64,000 bases of DNA, taken from the NCBI RefSeq assembly GCF_000383675.1, contig NZ_KB911827.1:124001-188000 (forward strand), written 5' to 3'. This DNA comes from Terracoccus sp. 273MFTsu3.1. Its GTDB lineage: Bacteria; Actinomycetota; Actinomycetes; Actinomycetales; Dermatophilaceae. Under the pieces are notes generated by a model. That model was not told the DNA's origin. It ran no database searches and was given only the letters and a program-made list of their open reading frames with translations. Positions within the stretch are counted from its first letter, which is position 1, and every line of letters starts with the position of its first letter. Made by a program: the position numbers and the translations under genes. This document shows, piece after piece, positions 1 to 9,912 of this stretch.

Positions 1-1
1 G

Positions 2-1660
2 CAGGCGGCCGTCAACCGAGGCCACCACGACGGCTGGGTGCCGGCCAAGGGCACGACGACGATGGCCTACCTCGAGCGCCAGGACGCGGCCTTCCACTAC
101 GCGCTGGCCGACGCCTTCACCGTGTGCGACGCCTACTACTGCTCGTTCATCGGCAACACCGACCCGAACCGCTACTACCTGTGGTCCGGATGGACGGGCA
201 ACGACGGCAAGGGTGGTGGCCCCGTGCTCTACAACGACGAGGTCGGCTACGACTGGCGGACCTATCCCGAGCGACTCGAGCAGGCGGGCGTGTCGTGGAA
301 GGTCTACCAGGACGAGGGCACCGGGCTCGACGCCGCCGGCTCCTGGGGCTGGACATCGGATCCCTACATCGGCAACTACGGCGACAACTCGCTGCTCTAC
401 TTCAACCGCTACCGAGATGCCAAGCCCGGAGACCCGTTGTACGAGAGGGCCCGTCGCGGCACGAGGGCGCGTGACGGGCAGGACTACTTCGAGCAGCTGC
501 GCCAGGACGTCGAGGCGGGCACCCTGCCGTCGGTCAGCTGGATCGCGGCGCCCGAGGCGTTCAGCGAGCACTCGAACTGGCCGACGAACTACGGAGCCTG
601 GTACATCTCCAAGGTCCTCGACACCCTGACCTCGAACCCCGAGGTGTGGGCCCGGACCGTCCTGCTCATCACCTACGACGAGAACGACGGCTTCTTCGAC
701 CACCTCGTGCCCCCGCACGCGAACTCGCCTGTCATCCCCGGCGCCTCGACCGTGTCGACCGCCGACGAGTTCTACGACGGCGAGCACGGTCCCGGCGCCT
801 ACGGCATGGGTCCGCGCGTGCCGATGTTCGTCGTGTCGCCGTGGAGCACGGGTGGCTGGGTCTCGTCGGAGACCTTCGACCACACGTCCGTCATCCGGCT
901 CATGGAGACGCGCTTCGGGGTCAAGGAGCCCAACATCACGCCGTGGCGGCGCACGGTCGCCGGCGACCTCACGTCGGCCTTCGACTTCTCGAAGACCGTC
1001 GAGAAGGTGCCCGCACTCCCGAGCACGACGAGCTGGAAGCCGTTCGACGACCAGCGGCACCCGTCGTACCGGCCCGCGCCACCGGCGCAGGGGTCCATGC
1101 CGTCGCAAGAGCCGGGGACGCGGCCGGCGCGGCCCACGCCCTACGACCTCGTCGTCCGCGAGCAGCAGACCCGGGGCGCGATCACCGTCGACCTCGACAA
1201 CCGCGGGCGACGCGGCGCGCACCTCCAGGCGCGGCTCGTCGAGCCGGCGGGGCCACCGCACAGCTACACGGTCGGCGCCGGCGACGAGCTGCGGGCGACG
1301 TGGCCCGTCAGCGGCGACTACGACATCCACGTGCACGGGCCGAACGGCTTCTTCCGCCGCTTCGCCGGTGACACGAGGACCGACCGCATCCGCGTCGAGG
1401 TGATCCGGGTCGGGCGCACCCAGCGCCTCTCGGTCACCGTCGAGGCACCGCGCGGCGTCCGCGTCGCGGTCGAGGACGCGTACGGCAGACGCACCACCGT
1501 CGGCCGGCGCCCCGTCGTCGTCGACACGTCGGCGAACGGCGGGTGGTACGACCTCACCGTCGTCGCCGAGGAGGGCCCCTTCCTCCGCGGCTTCGCGGGG
1601 CACCTGGGGACGGGTCGTCCGTCCATCAGCGAGCCGGCGCTGGGCCACGCCAACGGCTGA
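2..1660 (+). CDS. phosphocholine-specific-type phospholipase C, 3' part (5' end outside window)
   Basis: Secreted enzyme expected to hydrolyse the phosphodiester of phospholipids outside the cell. The reading frame is open from the first bases, and conserved family sequence (NRGHHDGW, then GTTTMAYLERQD) precedes the first possible internal start at 38, so the true start and signal peptide lie upstream. The phosphoesterase domain shows DAYYCSFIG and DPNRYYLWSGW, and VSWIAAPEAFSEH followed by TYDENDGFFDH, typical of the PLC/acid phosphatase superfamily. The last 170 or so residues look like two C-terminal beta-rich repeats (DUF756 type) found in bacterial PLCs. It converges on narK with a hairpin between them. 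Family assignment is firm; substrate preference is inferred. Confidence 0.9.
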   Translation, partial: QAAVNRGHHDGWVPAKGTTTMAYLERQDAAFHYALADAFTVCDAYYCSFIGNTDPNRYYLWSGWTGNDGKGGGPVLYNDEVGYDWRTYPERLEQAGVSWKVYQDEGTGLDAAGSWGWTSDPYIGNYGDNSLLYFNRYRDAKPGDPLYERARRGTRARDGQDYFEQLRQDVEAGTLPSVSWIAAPEAFSEHSNWPTNYGAWYISKVLDTLTSNPEVWARTVLLITYDENDGFFDHLVPPHANSPVIPGASTVSTADEFYDGEHGPGAYGMGPRVPMFVVSPWSTGGWVSSETFDHTSVIRLMETRFGVKEPNITPWRRTVAGDLTSAFDFSKTVEKVPALPSTTSWKPFDDQRHPSYRPAPPAQGSMPSQEPGTRPARPTPYDLVVREQQTRGAITVDLDNRGRRGAHLQARLVEPAGPPHSYTVGAGDELRATWPVSGDYDIHVHGPNGFFRRFAGDTRTDRIRVEVIRVGRTQRLSVTVEAPRGVRVAVEDAYGRRTTVGRRPVVVDTSANGGWYDLTVVAEEGPFLRGFAGHLGTGRPSISEPALGHANG

Positions 1661-1684
1661 CCCCCGACAGGCGTATGCGGCGCG

Positions 1685-1719
1685 CCGGGCACCCCGGGTC
1701 GAGCACCCCGGGTGCCCGG
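1685..1719. terminator. hairpin between convergent PLC and narK
   Basis: Fifteen-base arms (1685-1699 and 1705-1719) pair with one mismatch around a 5-nt loop. There is no T tract. Its position between two converging genes suggests a bidirectional terminator. Confidence 0.6.
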
Positions 1720-1755
1720 TGACGGCGCCGGCGTCGCCGGTGGACCTGCGTGCCG

Positions 1756-2994
1756 TCAGGCCGTGCGTCGACGGTCGTCGGACGAGCGGATACCGACCTG
1801 CGAGAAGACGAGGGCGCAGGCAGCGACGAGTGCGAGCAGGGCGAGCCCGAAGCCGTACTGCGGGAAGACCTTGTCGTAGGTGGCGCCGAGGACGAGGGGT
1901 GGGAAGTAGCCGCCGAGGCCGCCGGCGGCGCCGACGAGCCCCGTCACGCTGCCGACCCGCTCCGGCGGCGCGAGGCGCGCGACCCAGGCGAAGACGCCGC
2001 CCGTGCCGAGGCCGAGGAAGAAGGCCATCGCGACGAACGAGATGCCCGCCGGCAGCTCGAGCGGAGGCCGGAAGGCCAGGACGACCGCGAGGACCGTCAC
2101 GCCGGCGAGCGAGATGGCGAGGACCGCGCGCGGCCCGATGCGGTCGGACAGCACGCCACCGATGGGGCGCGCGACGACCGCCGCGATCGCGAAACCGGCC
2201 GTGCGCGTACCGGCTGCCGTGAGGTCGAAGGAGTAGACGTCCTTGAGGAAGGTCGGCAGATACGTCGAGAAGGCGACGAAGCCGCCGAACGCCACGGCGT
2301 AGAGGAACGACATCTGCCACGTCACGGGCAGCCTGATGGCGGCCGAGAGCTTGGGCACGACGGGGTCGGTGTTGGGCGTCCAGGCCGGCGAGTTGCGCAT
2401 GGCCGACCAGCACAGCGCGGCCGTCGCGACGAGGAGCACCGCGATGATGACGTGCGTCAGCGTGTAGCCGAACCACGTCACCATCCGCGGCGTCAGGGCC
2501 GACGACAGGGCCGTGCCCCCCATCCCGGCACCGAAGACGCCGGTGGCGAAGCCGCGCCGGTCGGCTTGGTACCACGCGTTGACGAAGGGCACGCCGACCG
2601 CGAAGGTCGTGCCCCCGATGCCGAGGAAGAAGCCGAAGAGGAGCATCAGCGGGAACGACTCGAGGTTGCCGGCCAGGGCGACGAGGAGCACGAAGGGCAC
2701 GGTGAGCAGCGTCAGCACCGGGAACATGACGCGACCGCCGTAGCGGTCGGTGAGCGCGCCCACGGGGATGCGCCCGAGCGAGCCGACGAGCACCGGTGTC
2801 GCGACGAGCAGCGCCTTCTGGCTGCTGCTGAGGTGCATCTGCTCGGTGTATCTCACCCCGAGCGGCCCGATGAGGTTCCACGCCCAGAAGGTCACCGCGA
2901 AGGCGAACGTCGCGAGGGCGAGGTTTCGGCCCTGGCCGCTCAGCTCCACGCGCGGCGTGGACGGCGTCGATGCGGTCGGTGCGCTGGTGCTCAT
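1756..2994 (-). CDS. narK: nitrate/nitrite transporter NarK (MFS)
   Basis: Inner-membrane carrier of the major facilitator superfamily, 412 aa with about 12 membrane segments. It is expected to import nitrate and/or export nitrite for the reductase encoded just upstream. The MFS loop motif GRIPVGALTDRYGGR follows TM2, and the glycine-rich FGFFLGIGGTTFAVGVPFVN stretch matches the nitrate-signature region of NarK/NasA proteins. The ATG follows a clear GAGGAG. It lies 30 nt after narI and is probably the last gene of the nar operon. Confidence 0.93.
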   Translation of the reverse strand: MSTSAPTASTPSTPRVELSGQGRNLALATFAFAVTFWAWNLIGPLGVRYTEQMHLSSSQKALLVATPVLVGSLGRIPVGALTDRYGGRVMFPVLTLLTVPFVLLVALAGNLESFPLMLLFGFFLGIGGTTFAVGVPFVNAWYQADRRGFATGVFGAGMGGTALSSALTPRMVTWFGYTLTHVIIAVLLVATAALCWSAMRNSPAWTPNTDPVVPKLSAAIRLPVTWQMSFLYAVAFGGFVAFSTYLPTFLKDVYSFDLTAAGTRTAGFAIAAVVARPIGGVLSDRIGPRAVLAISLAGVTVLAVVLAFRPPLELPAGISFVAMAFFLGLGTGGVFAWVARLAPPERVGSVTGLVGAAGGLGGYFPPLVLGATYDKVFPQYGFGLALLALVAACALVFSQVGIRSSDDRRRTA

Positions 2995-3024
2995 GGCTCT
3001 CCTCGGTGCAGGGTCGGTCGTCGG

Positions 3025-3774
3025 TCAGGGTCTGCGGTCGCGGTCGGAGGTGCCGACGCCGCTCCAGCCGGGCCGGCTGGAGCGGTTGCCGGAGGTCCGG
3101 CCGTCGCGCGACCGGTAGACGATGTAGGGCCGGAAGAGGTAGTGCAGCGGTGCCGTGAAGGCGTGGACGAGCCGCGTGAAGGGCCACAGCGCGAAGAGCA
3201 GCATCCCGACGATCGCGTGGACGTGGAACTGCACCGGGGCCGCCGCCATCGCCGTCACGTCCGGGCTGAGGAGCAGCACCGACCGGAACCACGGCGACAC
3301 GGTCTCGCGGTAGTTGTGCGCCTCGCTGCCCGCCCCGACGCTGACGAGCGTCGTCCAGAGGCCGAGGACGATGGCGCCGACGAGCAGGACGTACATCAGC
3401 TTGTCGTTCTTCGTCGTCGCCATGAAGACCGGCCCGGTCGTGCGGCGCCGGTAGACGAGGATGAGGATGCCGGCGAGTGTGCAGACTCCCGCGAGGCCCC
3501 CGAAGAGGAGTGCGTTGAAGTGGTAGAGGCCCTCGCTGACGCCGACGGCCTCGGTCCACTGCTCGGGGATGACGAGCCCACCGACGTGGCCGACGAAGAC
3601 GAGCAGGATGCCGAAGTGGAAGAGCGGCGAGCCGATGCGCAGCAGGCGAGACTCGTAGAGCTGGGACGAGCGGGTCGTCCAGCCGAACTTGTCGTAGCGA
3701 TAGCGCCAGACCGTCCCGCCGACGAGGCTCGCGATGCAGAGGTAGGGCAGGACGCCCCAGAGGAAGGTGCTCAC
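3025..3774 (-). CDS. narI: respiratory nitrate reductase gamma subunit (cytochrome b)
   Basis: Membrane-embedded dihaem cytochrome b (249 aa) that oxidises quinol and passes electrons to NarH. The GTG start at 3774 is chosen because it overlaps the narJ stop (GTGA) and gives the family N-terminus MSTFLWGVLPYLC; the frame stays open further upstream but only over narJ. Five hydrophobic helices are visible. H53 and H63 lie in HFGILLVFVGH, and further histidines in QFHVHAIVG and RLVH are the likely remaining haem ligands. The C-terminal tail is short and basic. Confidence 0.93.
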   Translation of the reverse strand: MSTFLWGVLPYLCIASLVGGTVWRYRYDKFGWTTRSSQLYESRLLRIGSPLFHFGILLVFVGHVGGLVIPEQWTEAVGVSEGLYHFNALLFGGLAGVCTLAGILILVYRRRTTGPVFMATTKNDKLMYVLLVGAIVLGLWTTLVSVGAGSEAHNYRETVSPWFRSVLLLSPDVTAMAAAPVQFHVHAIVGMLLFALWPFTRLVHAFTAPLHYLFRPYIVYRSRDGRTSGNRSSRPGWSGVGTSDRDRRP

Positions 3775-4457
3775 GAGCCCACTCCCGTCGGCGCGCCGGA
3801 CGAGACCGGTTGGAGCGGAAGGAGTCTCGGGTCGTAGGGCTCGAGCCCGACCGTCTCCGTCGGGTGCGGTCCGCTCAGCCCGACCATCTCCATGACCGCG
3901 GCGCGGTCGGGCGGGGACTCTCCGGGAAGGGTCGCGCACACGGCGACGACGGCGGCGACATACGCGCTCTCTTTCTCCTGCAACGCGATCCGCAGCAGCT
4001 CGAGGCTCGCGCGATACTCCTGGAGGAGTGCGGCGCCGGCCTCCGGGTCGATGCGTGCCGCGAACTCGAGCACCATCGGGAGGTAGTCGGGCAGCTCCCC
4101 GTGCGTGTCGACCACCGCGCCACTGCTGCGGTATGCCGTCTTGAACCGTCCCAGCACCTCGCCGCGTCGGCGGGTGTCGCCGTCGGTCCAGTACGACAGG
4201 TACAGCGCGTGCTTGCGACTGAGGTCGAAAGTGTCGACGTACGCGCGTTGGAGATCGGACAGAGCGGCTTCGCCGAGGTGGGCGACGAGACTCGCCAAGG
4301 CCGTGGCGGCGACCGAGTCGCGCTGCTCTGCAAGGGCATCGCGCATCGAGGGGAGGTCGGCGACGAGATCGGCGGACGGGTAGTCGAGGCAGCGTCCGGC
4401 CACGAGGTGCACGACGCGGTCGTCGCGTGGTGCAGCCCGCCGGCGCAGCCCGATCAC
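3771..4457 (-). CDS. narJ: nitrate reductase assembly chaperone NarJ
   Basis: Cytoplasmic chaperone (228 aa) that binds apo-NarG during cofactor insertion and membrane docking. The sequence is helical and acidic. The block DTFDLSRKHALYLSYWTDGDTRRRG is the hallmark of the NarJ/TorD-like family, followed by ELPDYLPMVLEFAA. The GTG start overlaps the narH stop by 4 nt and its own stop overlaps narI by 4 nt, so translation of the operon is probably coupled. Confidence 0.92.
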   Translation of the reverse strand: MIGLRRRAAPRDDRVVHLVAGRCLDYPSADLVADLPSMRDALAEQRDSVAATALASLVAHLGEAALSDLQRAYVDTFDLSRKHALYLSYWTDGDTRRRGEVLGRFKTAYRSSGAVVDTHGELPDYLPMVLEFAARIDPEAGAALLQEYRASLELLRIALQEKESAYVAAVVAVCATLPGESPPDRAAVMEMVGLSGPHPTETVGLEPYDPRLLPLQPVSSGAPTGVGS

Positions 4458-6145
4458 GGTGAATCCCCGTCCGAGCGGCCCGGGAAGAGCCCCGGGGGAG
4501 CGCCGTTGCCGTCCCAGTTGAGCAGGTTGACCCGCCCGGTCAGGGAGCCGGACTCGGTCGTCGCCATCGCCGTGTCGGACGTCTGCCGCTGCTTGAGCGC
4601 GTTGAACGTCTCGACGGCCACCGGTGCGGGCCGGCCGCTCGCCTCGCCGAACGGGCCGGACTCGTACATGCCCGGACCCTCGTCGAAGTCGAGCGAGCAG
4701 CCGATCTCCTCGAGCTCGTGGGCGCGCTCGACGTGGGCGGTCGGGATGACGTAGCGGTCGGCGTACTTCGCGATCGCCATGAGGCGGTACATCTCGTAGA
4801 GCGACTCCTCGCTCATGCCGACCGCCTCGGGGATGGCGGGGTCTCCGTCGCGGCCGAGCGACACGTCGCGCATGTAGGCGCGCATCGCGGCGAGCTTCTG
4901 GAGCACGCCCGTGATGATGTCCGTGCGCCCGGCGGTGAAGAGCTCGGCGAGGTAGTCGACGGGGATGCGCAGCGCCTCGATCGCTCCGAACAGGACGGTG
5001 CGGTCCTCGGCGTCGTGGCCCTGCGACGACAGCACGTCGACGATCGGCGAGAGCGGCGGGACGTACCAGACCATCGGCATCGTGCGGTACTCCGGGTGCA
5101 GGGGCAACGCCACCCGGTAGGTCTTGGCGAGCGCGTACACGGGTGAGCGCCGCGCCGCGTCCATCCAGTCGTCGGGTATGCCGTCGCGCCGGGCCGCGGC
5201 GACGACCTCGGGGTCGCTCGGGTCGAGCAGGAGGTCGAGCTGCGCCTCGTAGAGGTCACCCTCGTCAGGGGTCGCGGCGGCTGCCGTGACCCGGTCGGCG
5301 TCGTAGAGGAAGAGCCCGAGGTAGCGCAGCCGCCCGACGCACGTCTCGGAGCAGACGGTCGGCAGCCCCACCTCGACGCGGGGGTAGCAGAAGGTGCACT
5401 TCTCGGCCTTGCCGCTCTTGTGGTTGAAGTAGATCTTCTTGTACGGGCACCCGGTGATGCACTGTCGCCATCCGCGGCACCGGTCCTGGTCGACGAGGAC
5501 GATGCCGTCCTCCTCGCGCTTGTAGATCGCGCCGGAGGGGCACGAGGCCATGCACGACGGGTTGAGGCAGTGCTCGCAGATGCGCGGGAGGTAGAACATG
5601 AAGGTCTTCTCGAGCTCGAAGCGGACCTTCTCCTCCGACTCGCGCCGCACCGAGGCGTTGAGCTTGGCGACGATCGGGTCGAGGTGCCCCATCTCGCTCG
5701 CGCCGCCGAGGTTGTCGTCCCAGTTGGCCGACCACGTGATCTTCGTGTTCTCGCCGGTGATGAGCGACTTGGGCCGGGCGACCGGGAAGTCGTCACCGAG
5801 GGGTGCCTCGATGAGGGTCTGGTAGTCGTACGTCCAGGGCTCGTAGTAGTCGGCGAGCTTGGGCTGCACGGGGCTCGCGAAGATGCCGAGCAGCTTCTGC
5901 ACCCGGCCGCCCGCCTTGAGCTTGAGGCTGCCGCGGTGGGTGAGCGTCCAGCCGCCCTTCCACGTCTCCTGGTCCTCGTAGCGGCGCGGATACCCCTGAC
6001 CCGGACGCGTCTCCACGTTGTTGAACCAGACGTACTCGGTGCCCGCGCGGTTGGTCCACGCCTGCTTGCACGTGACCGAGCACGTGTGGCACCCGATGCA
6101 CTTGTCGAGGTTCATCACCATGCCCATCTGGGCCATGACACGCAT
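4454..6145 (-). CDS. narH: nitrate reductase beta subunit (iron-sulfur)
   Basis: Electron-transfer subunit (563 aa) carrying three [4Fe-4S] clusters and one [3Fe-4S] cluster between NarI and NarG. The first Cys group is C16-I-G-C-H-T-C-S-V-T-C26. Later groups are CEHCLNPSCMASCP, CRGWRQCITGCP (Trp in place of Cys, the NarH [3Fe-4S] signature) and CTFCYPR...CSETC. The ATG at 6145 shares one base with the narG stop (TGATG); extending upstream would run over narG in another frame. Codon GGC-ATA within DGIPDD uses rare Ile ATA and coincides with a GTATGCCG octamer at 5176. Confidence 0.95.
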   Translation of the reverse strand: MRVMAQMGMVMNLDKCIGCHTCSVTCKQAWTNRAGTEYVWFNNVETRPGQGYPRRYEDQETWKGGWTLTHRGSLKLKAGGRVQKLLGIFASPVQPKLADYYEPWTYDYQTLIEAPLGDDFPVARPKSLITGENTKITWSANWDDNLGGASEMGHLDPIVAKLNASVRRESEEKVRFELEKTFMFYLPRICEHCLNPSCMASCPSGAIYKREEDGIVLVDQDRCRGWRQCITGCPYKKIYFNHKSGKAEKCTFCYPRVEVGLPTVCSETCVGRLRYLGLFLYDADRVTAAAATPDEGDLYEAQLDLLLDPSDPEVVAAARRDGIPDDWMDAARRSPVYALAKTYRVALPLHPEYRTMPMVWYVPPLSPIVDVLSSQGHDAEDRTVLFGAIEALRIPVDYLAELFTAGRTDIITGVLQKLAAMRAYMRDVSLGRDGDPAIPEAVGMSEESLYEMYRLMAIAKYADRYVIPTAHVERAHELEEIGCSLDFDEGPGMYESGPFGEASGRPAPVAVETFNALKQRQTSDTAMATTESGSLTGRVNLLNWDGNGAPPGLFPGRSDGDSP

Positions 6146-9100
6146 CAGTACGTCACCTCCTGCGAGCGCTTGCGCACCGTCGAGACCATGTCGCGTTGGT
6201 TGCCCGTCGGTCCGAGGTAGTTGAACGTGTAGGACAGCTGGGCGTAGCCGCCGATGAGGTGGGTCGGCTTGACGAGGAGCCGCGTCACCGAGTTGTGGAT
6301 GCCGCCGCGGCGACCGGTCGCCTCCGACTTCGGCACGTCGATGGTGCGCTCCTGCGCGTGGTGGACGTAGACCACGCCCTCCGGCATGCGGGGACTGACG
6401 ATCGCCCGACCGACGAGCACGCCGTTGGTGTTGAGGCACTCGACCCAGTCGTTGTCGGCGACGTCGATGGAGCCGGCGTCCTGCGGGCTCATCCACACGG
6501 TCGGGCCGCCGCGTGAGAGCGAGAGCATGAGGAGGTTGTCCTGGTACTCCGAGTGGATCGACCACTTCGAGTGCGGCGTGAGGTAGCGGACGGTCACCTG
6601 CTTCGACCCGTCGGGCCCGAGCTTCGGCTCTCCGAAGAGGCGGTGCATGTCGAGGGGTGGCCGGTAGATGGGCAGCGCCTCGCCGAGGTCCTGCATCCAG
6701 TCGTGGTCGAGGTAGAAGTGCATCCGACCGGTGAGGGTGTGGAAGGGCTTGAGGCGCTCGATGTTGACGGTGAAGGGTGCGTAGCGCCGTCCGCCGGTCT
6801 CGGAGCCCGACCACTCGGGCGACGTGATGACGGCCACCGGTGCGCTCTGCGTGTCGGCGAAGGTGACGTGCTTCTCCTCAGAGCCCTCGGCGAGGTCGAC
6901 GAGCTTTCTGCCGACCCGCTGCTCGAGGGTGCGGAAGCCCTGCACGGCGAGGTGGCCGTTGGTCGTGCCGGAGAAGGTGAGGATCGCCTCGGCCATCTTC
7001 GCGTCGGTGTCGATCGCCGGACGGCCGTCACCCGCGCCCCCGAGCATGACGCCGTTCTTCGCGGCGAGGCGGGCCACCTCCTCCTCGACCCGGTAGGTGA
7101 CGTTCTTGACCGTGAAGCCCAGGCTGTCGGCGAGCGGGCCCACGGTGGCGAGCTTCTCGCTGATCGCGGTGTAGTCGCGCTCGACGAGCTGGAAGACCGG
7201 CATCGTCCGGCCCGGCACACCGGGCTGCCCGGTGCCTCGCCAGTCCACCGCGCGCCCTCCGGGCTGGGCCGTCTCTCCGGGGGTGTCGTGCATGAGCGGC
7301 ACGCTGACGAGGTCCTTGCGGACTCCGAGGTGGGTGCGCGCGAGGTCCGAGAGCTTCTCCGCGAGGAGGTGGAAGAGCTCGAAGTCGCTCTTGGCCTCCC
7401 ACGGCGGGTCGATGGCGGGCGTGAAGGCGTGCACGAAGGGGTGCATGTCGGTCGAGCTGAGGTCGTGCTTCTCGTACCACGTCGCCGCGGGCAGGACGAT
7501 GTCGGAGAGCAGCGTCGTCGACGTCATGCGGAAGTCGGCCGAGAGCAGCAGGTCGAGCTTGCCCTCGGGCGCCTCGTCGTGCCATCTGACCTCGGACGGC
7601 CTTGGTGCCAGAGGGTTCTCGCTGCCGAGGACGTTGTGGTGCGTGCCGAGCAGGTTGCGGAGGAAGTACTCGTTGCCCTTGGCCGAGGACCCCATGAGGT
7701 TGCTCCGCCACAGCACGAGGGTGCGGGGCCAGTTCTGCGGGGCGTCGACGTCCTCGATCGCCGAGGTCAGGGTGCCGTCGTGCAGGGCGCCGGCCACGTA
7801 TGCCGCCGGGCTGGCGGCGGTGCCCGCGTCGACGGCGGCCTGGGCGTCCTCCGCCACCTGCAGCGGGTTGGTCCCGAACTGCGGGTAGAACGGCATCCAC
7901 CCCATCCGGGCGGACTGCGCGATGGTGTCGGCCGTGTGCTTGCCGGCCAGATGTCCCCTCGCCAGAGGCGAGTTCAGCGAGTCGGCGGAGTAGCCGTCGT
8001 TGCGCCACTGGTCGGTGTGCATGTACCAGTACGACGTGCCCGTCATGGTGCGTGGCGGTCGGCCCCAGTCGAGGGCGTTGGCCAGGGAGATCCAGCCCGT
8101 GATGGGCCGGCACTTCTCCTGGCCGACGTAGTGCGCCCACCCGCCGCCGTTGCGGCCCATGCAGCCGGTGAGGATCAGCAGCGAGAGGATCGCGCGGTAG
8201 GTCGCGTCGCCGTGGAACCACTGGCAGATGCCCGCGCCCATGATGATCATCGAGCGCCCCTGCGACTGTTCGGAGTTCGTCGCGAACTCGCGGGCGATGC
8301 GGATGCACTGCTCCGCCGGCACACCGGTGATCTCGGCCTGCCAGGCAGGCGTGTAGGGCGACTCGACGTCGTCGTAGCCGCTCGGCCACTGGCCCGGCAG
8401 GCCGTCACGTCCGACGCCGTACTGCGCGAGCATCAGGTCGAAGACCGTCGTCACGAGGTGCTCGCCGACCCGACGGGCCGGCACGCCGCGCCGCAGCACC
8501 GACCCGGTGCCGTCGGGCTCGACGAAGGCCGGCAGCAGGACCTCCACCGCCTGGGCGGCGCCTCCCGCCATGGTCAGGGCCGGGGTCACGCCGTCGAGGT
8601 CGAGGTTCCATCGACCCATGCCGGAGTCGGCGTAGCGGAAGCCCATCGAGCCGTTCGGCACGACCGGCTGACCGGTCACCTCGTCGAGCAGCACCGTCTT
8701 CCAGGCATCCTCGTCGGGAACGGCGGCCCCCTCAGCCGCGAGGTCGGCCGCGGTGAGGAACTTGCCGGGAACGAGGGGAGCGCCGGCCCCCTCACCCGAG
8801 GCGGCGGCATACGGCTCCTCGGGTGTCTCGAGGCGGACGAGGAAGGGAAGGTCGCTGTAGGTGCGCACGTAGTCGGTGAAGAAGGGGACCTCACGGTCGA
8901 CGAAGAACTCCTTGAGGAGCACGTGGCCCAGGGCCATCGCGAGCGCCGCGTCCGTGCCGGCCTGGGCCGGCATCCACTCGTCGGCGAACTTCGTGTTGTC
9001 GGCGTAGTCGGGGCTGACCGTGACGATCTTCGTGCCGCGGTAGCGCACTTCGGCCATCCAGTGCGCGTCGGGCGTGCGGGTCACGGGGACGTTGGAGCCC

Positions 9101-9912
9101 CACATCATGAGGTAGGTCGCGTCCCACCAGTCGCCCGACTCCGGCACGTCCGTCTGGTCGCCGAAGACCTGCGGGCTGGCGACGGGCAGGTCGGCGTACC
9201 AGTCGTAGAAGCTCGTCATGACGCCGCCGATGAGCTGGATGAAGCGGGTGCCGACGCAGTGCGACACCATCGACATCGCCGGGATGGGCGAGAAGCCCGC
9301 GACGCGGTCCGGGCCGTACTCCTTGATCGTGTGGACGTGGGCGGCAGCCGCGATCTCGACGGCCTCGCCCCACGACGCGCGCACGAGGCCGCCCTTGCCG
9401 CGGGCGCCCTGGTAGCGGCGTCGCTTGTCGGGATCGGTCGTGACCTCGTGCCAGGCCGCCACCGGGTCGCCGAGGCGGGCCTTGGCCTCGCGGTACATCT
9501 CGAGCAGGACGCCGCGCACGTAGGGGTAGCGCACGCGGGTGGGGGAGTAGGTGTACCAGGAGAAGGCCGCGCCGCGCGGGCAGCCGCGGGGCTCGTACTC
9601 CGGTCGGTCGGGGCCCACGGACGGGTAGTCGGTCTGCTGGGTCTCCCAGGTGATGATCCCGTCCTTGACGTAGACCTTCCACGAGCAGGAGCCGGTGCAG
9701 TTGACCCCGTGCGTCGAGCGGACGACCTTGTCGTGGCTCCATCGGTCGCGGTAGAAGACGTCACCCGCTCGCCCGCCCTGGCGGAAGACGGCACGGCCGT
9801 CGTCGGACTCCTCCCAGCGCGTGAAGAACCGGCCGGCCCGGAGCAGCGCGGCCGAGGCCGGACCGTCGACCCCACCGCTGTCCGTGTCGGTGCTGCGGAA
9901 CGCCGCGCTCAC
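6145..9912 (-). CDS. narG: respiratory nitrate reductase alpha subunit (molybdenum)
   Basis: Catalytic subunit (1255 aa; E. coli NarG is 1247) reducing nitrate to nitrite with a bis-MGD molybdenum cofactor and one [4Fe-4S] cluster. H68, C72 and C76 in HGVNCTGSC, plus the Cys of PRGCPRG, form the FS0 site. The QTDVPES segment near residue 220 is the region supplying the Mo-coordinating Asp in NarG. There is no twin-arginine signal, as expected for the cytoplasm-facing enzyme. The GTG at 9912 is preferred because it gives the right length and overlaps the stop of a short leader ORF. Its own Shine-Dalgarno sequence is weak. Confidence 0.95.
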   Translation of the reverse strand: MSAAFRSTDTDSGGVDGPASAALLRAGRFFTRWEESDDGRAVFRQGGRAGDVFYRDRWSHDKVVRSTHGVNCTGSCSWKVYVKDGIITWETQQTDYPSVGPDRPEYEPRGCPRGAAFSWYTYSPTRVRYPYVRGVLLEMYREAKARLGDPVAAWHEVTTDPDKRRRYQGARGKGGLVRASWGEAVEIAAAAHVHTIKEYGPDRVAGFSPIPAMSMVSHCVGTRFIQLIGGVMTSFYDWYADLPVASPQVFGDQTDVPESGDWWDATYLMMWGSNVPVTRTPDAHWMAEVRYRGTKIVTVSPDYADNTKFADEWMPAQAGTDAALAMALGHVLLKEFFVDREVPFFTDYVRTYSDLPFLVRLETPEEPYAAASGEGAGAPLVPGKFLTAADLAAEGAAVPDEDAWKTVLLDEVTGQPVVPNGSMGFRYADSGMGRWNLDLDGVTPALTMAGGAAQAVEVLLPAFVEPDGTGSVLRRGVPARRVGEHLVTTVFDLMLAQYGVGRDGLPGQWPSGYDDVESPYTPAWQAEITGVPAEQCIRIAREFATNSEQSQGRSMIIMGAGICQWFHGDATYRAILSLLILTGCMGRNGGGWAHYVGQEKCRPITGWISLANALDWGRPPRTMTGTSYWYMHTDQWRNDGYSADSLNSPLARGHLAGKHTADTIAQSARMGWMPFYPQFGTNPLQVAEDAQAAVDAGTAASPAAYVAGALHDGTLTSAIEDVDAPQNWPRTLVLWRSNLMGSSAKGNEYFLRNLLGTHHNVLGSENPLAPRPSEVRWHDEAPEGKLDLLLSADFRMTSTTLLSDIVLPAATWYEKHDLSSTDMHPFVHAFTPAIDPPWEAKSDFELFHLLAEKLSDLARTHLGVRKDLVSVPLMHDTPGETAQPGGRAVDWRGTGQPGVPGRTMPVFQLVERDYTAISEKLATVGPLADSLGFTVKNVTYRVEEEVARLAAKNGVMLGGAGDGRPAIDTDAKMAEAILTFSGTTNGHLAVQGFRTLEQRVGRKLVDLAEGSEEKHVTFADTQSAPVAVITSPEWSGSETGGRRYAPFTVNIERLKPFHTLTGRMHFYLDHDWMQDLGEALPIYRPPLDMHRLFGEPKLGPDGSKQVTVRYLTPHSKWSIHSEYQDNLLMLSLSRGGPTVWMSPQDAGSIDVADNDWVECLNTNGVLVGRAIVSPRMPEGVVYVHHAQERTIDVPKSEATGRRGGIHNSVTRLLVKPTHLIGGYAQLSYTFNYLGPTGNQRDMVSTVRKRSQEVTY

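Noticed and set aside
1750-3837. 695-codon plus-strand frame over narK and narI
   Set aside because: Highly charged, Glu/Arg-rich mirror translation without hydrophobic core; narK and narI are unmistakable on the other strand.
6146-6814. Upstream extension of narH within narG
   Set aside because: Wrong-frame translation of narG; the ATG at 6145 gives the conserved N-terminus and sits on the narG stop.
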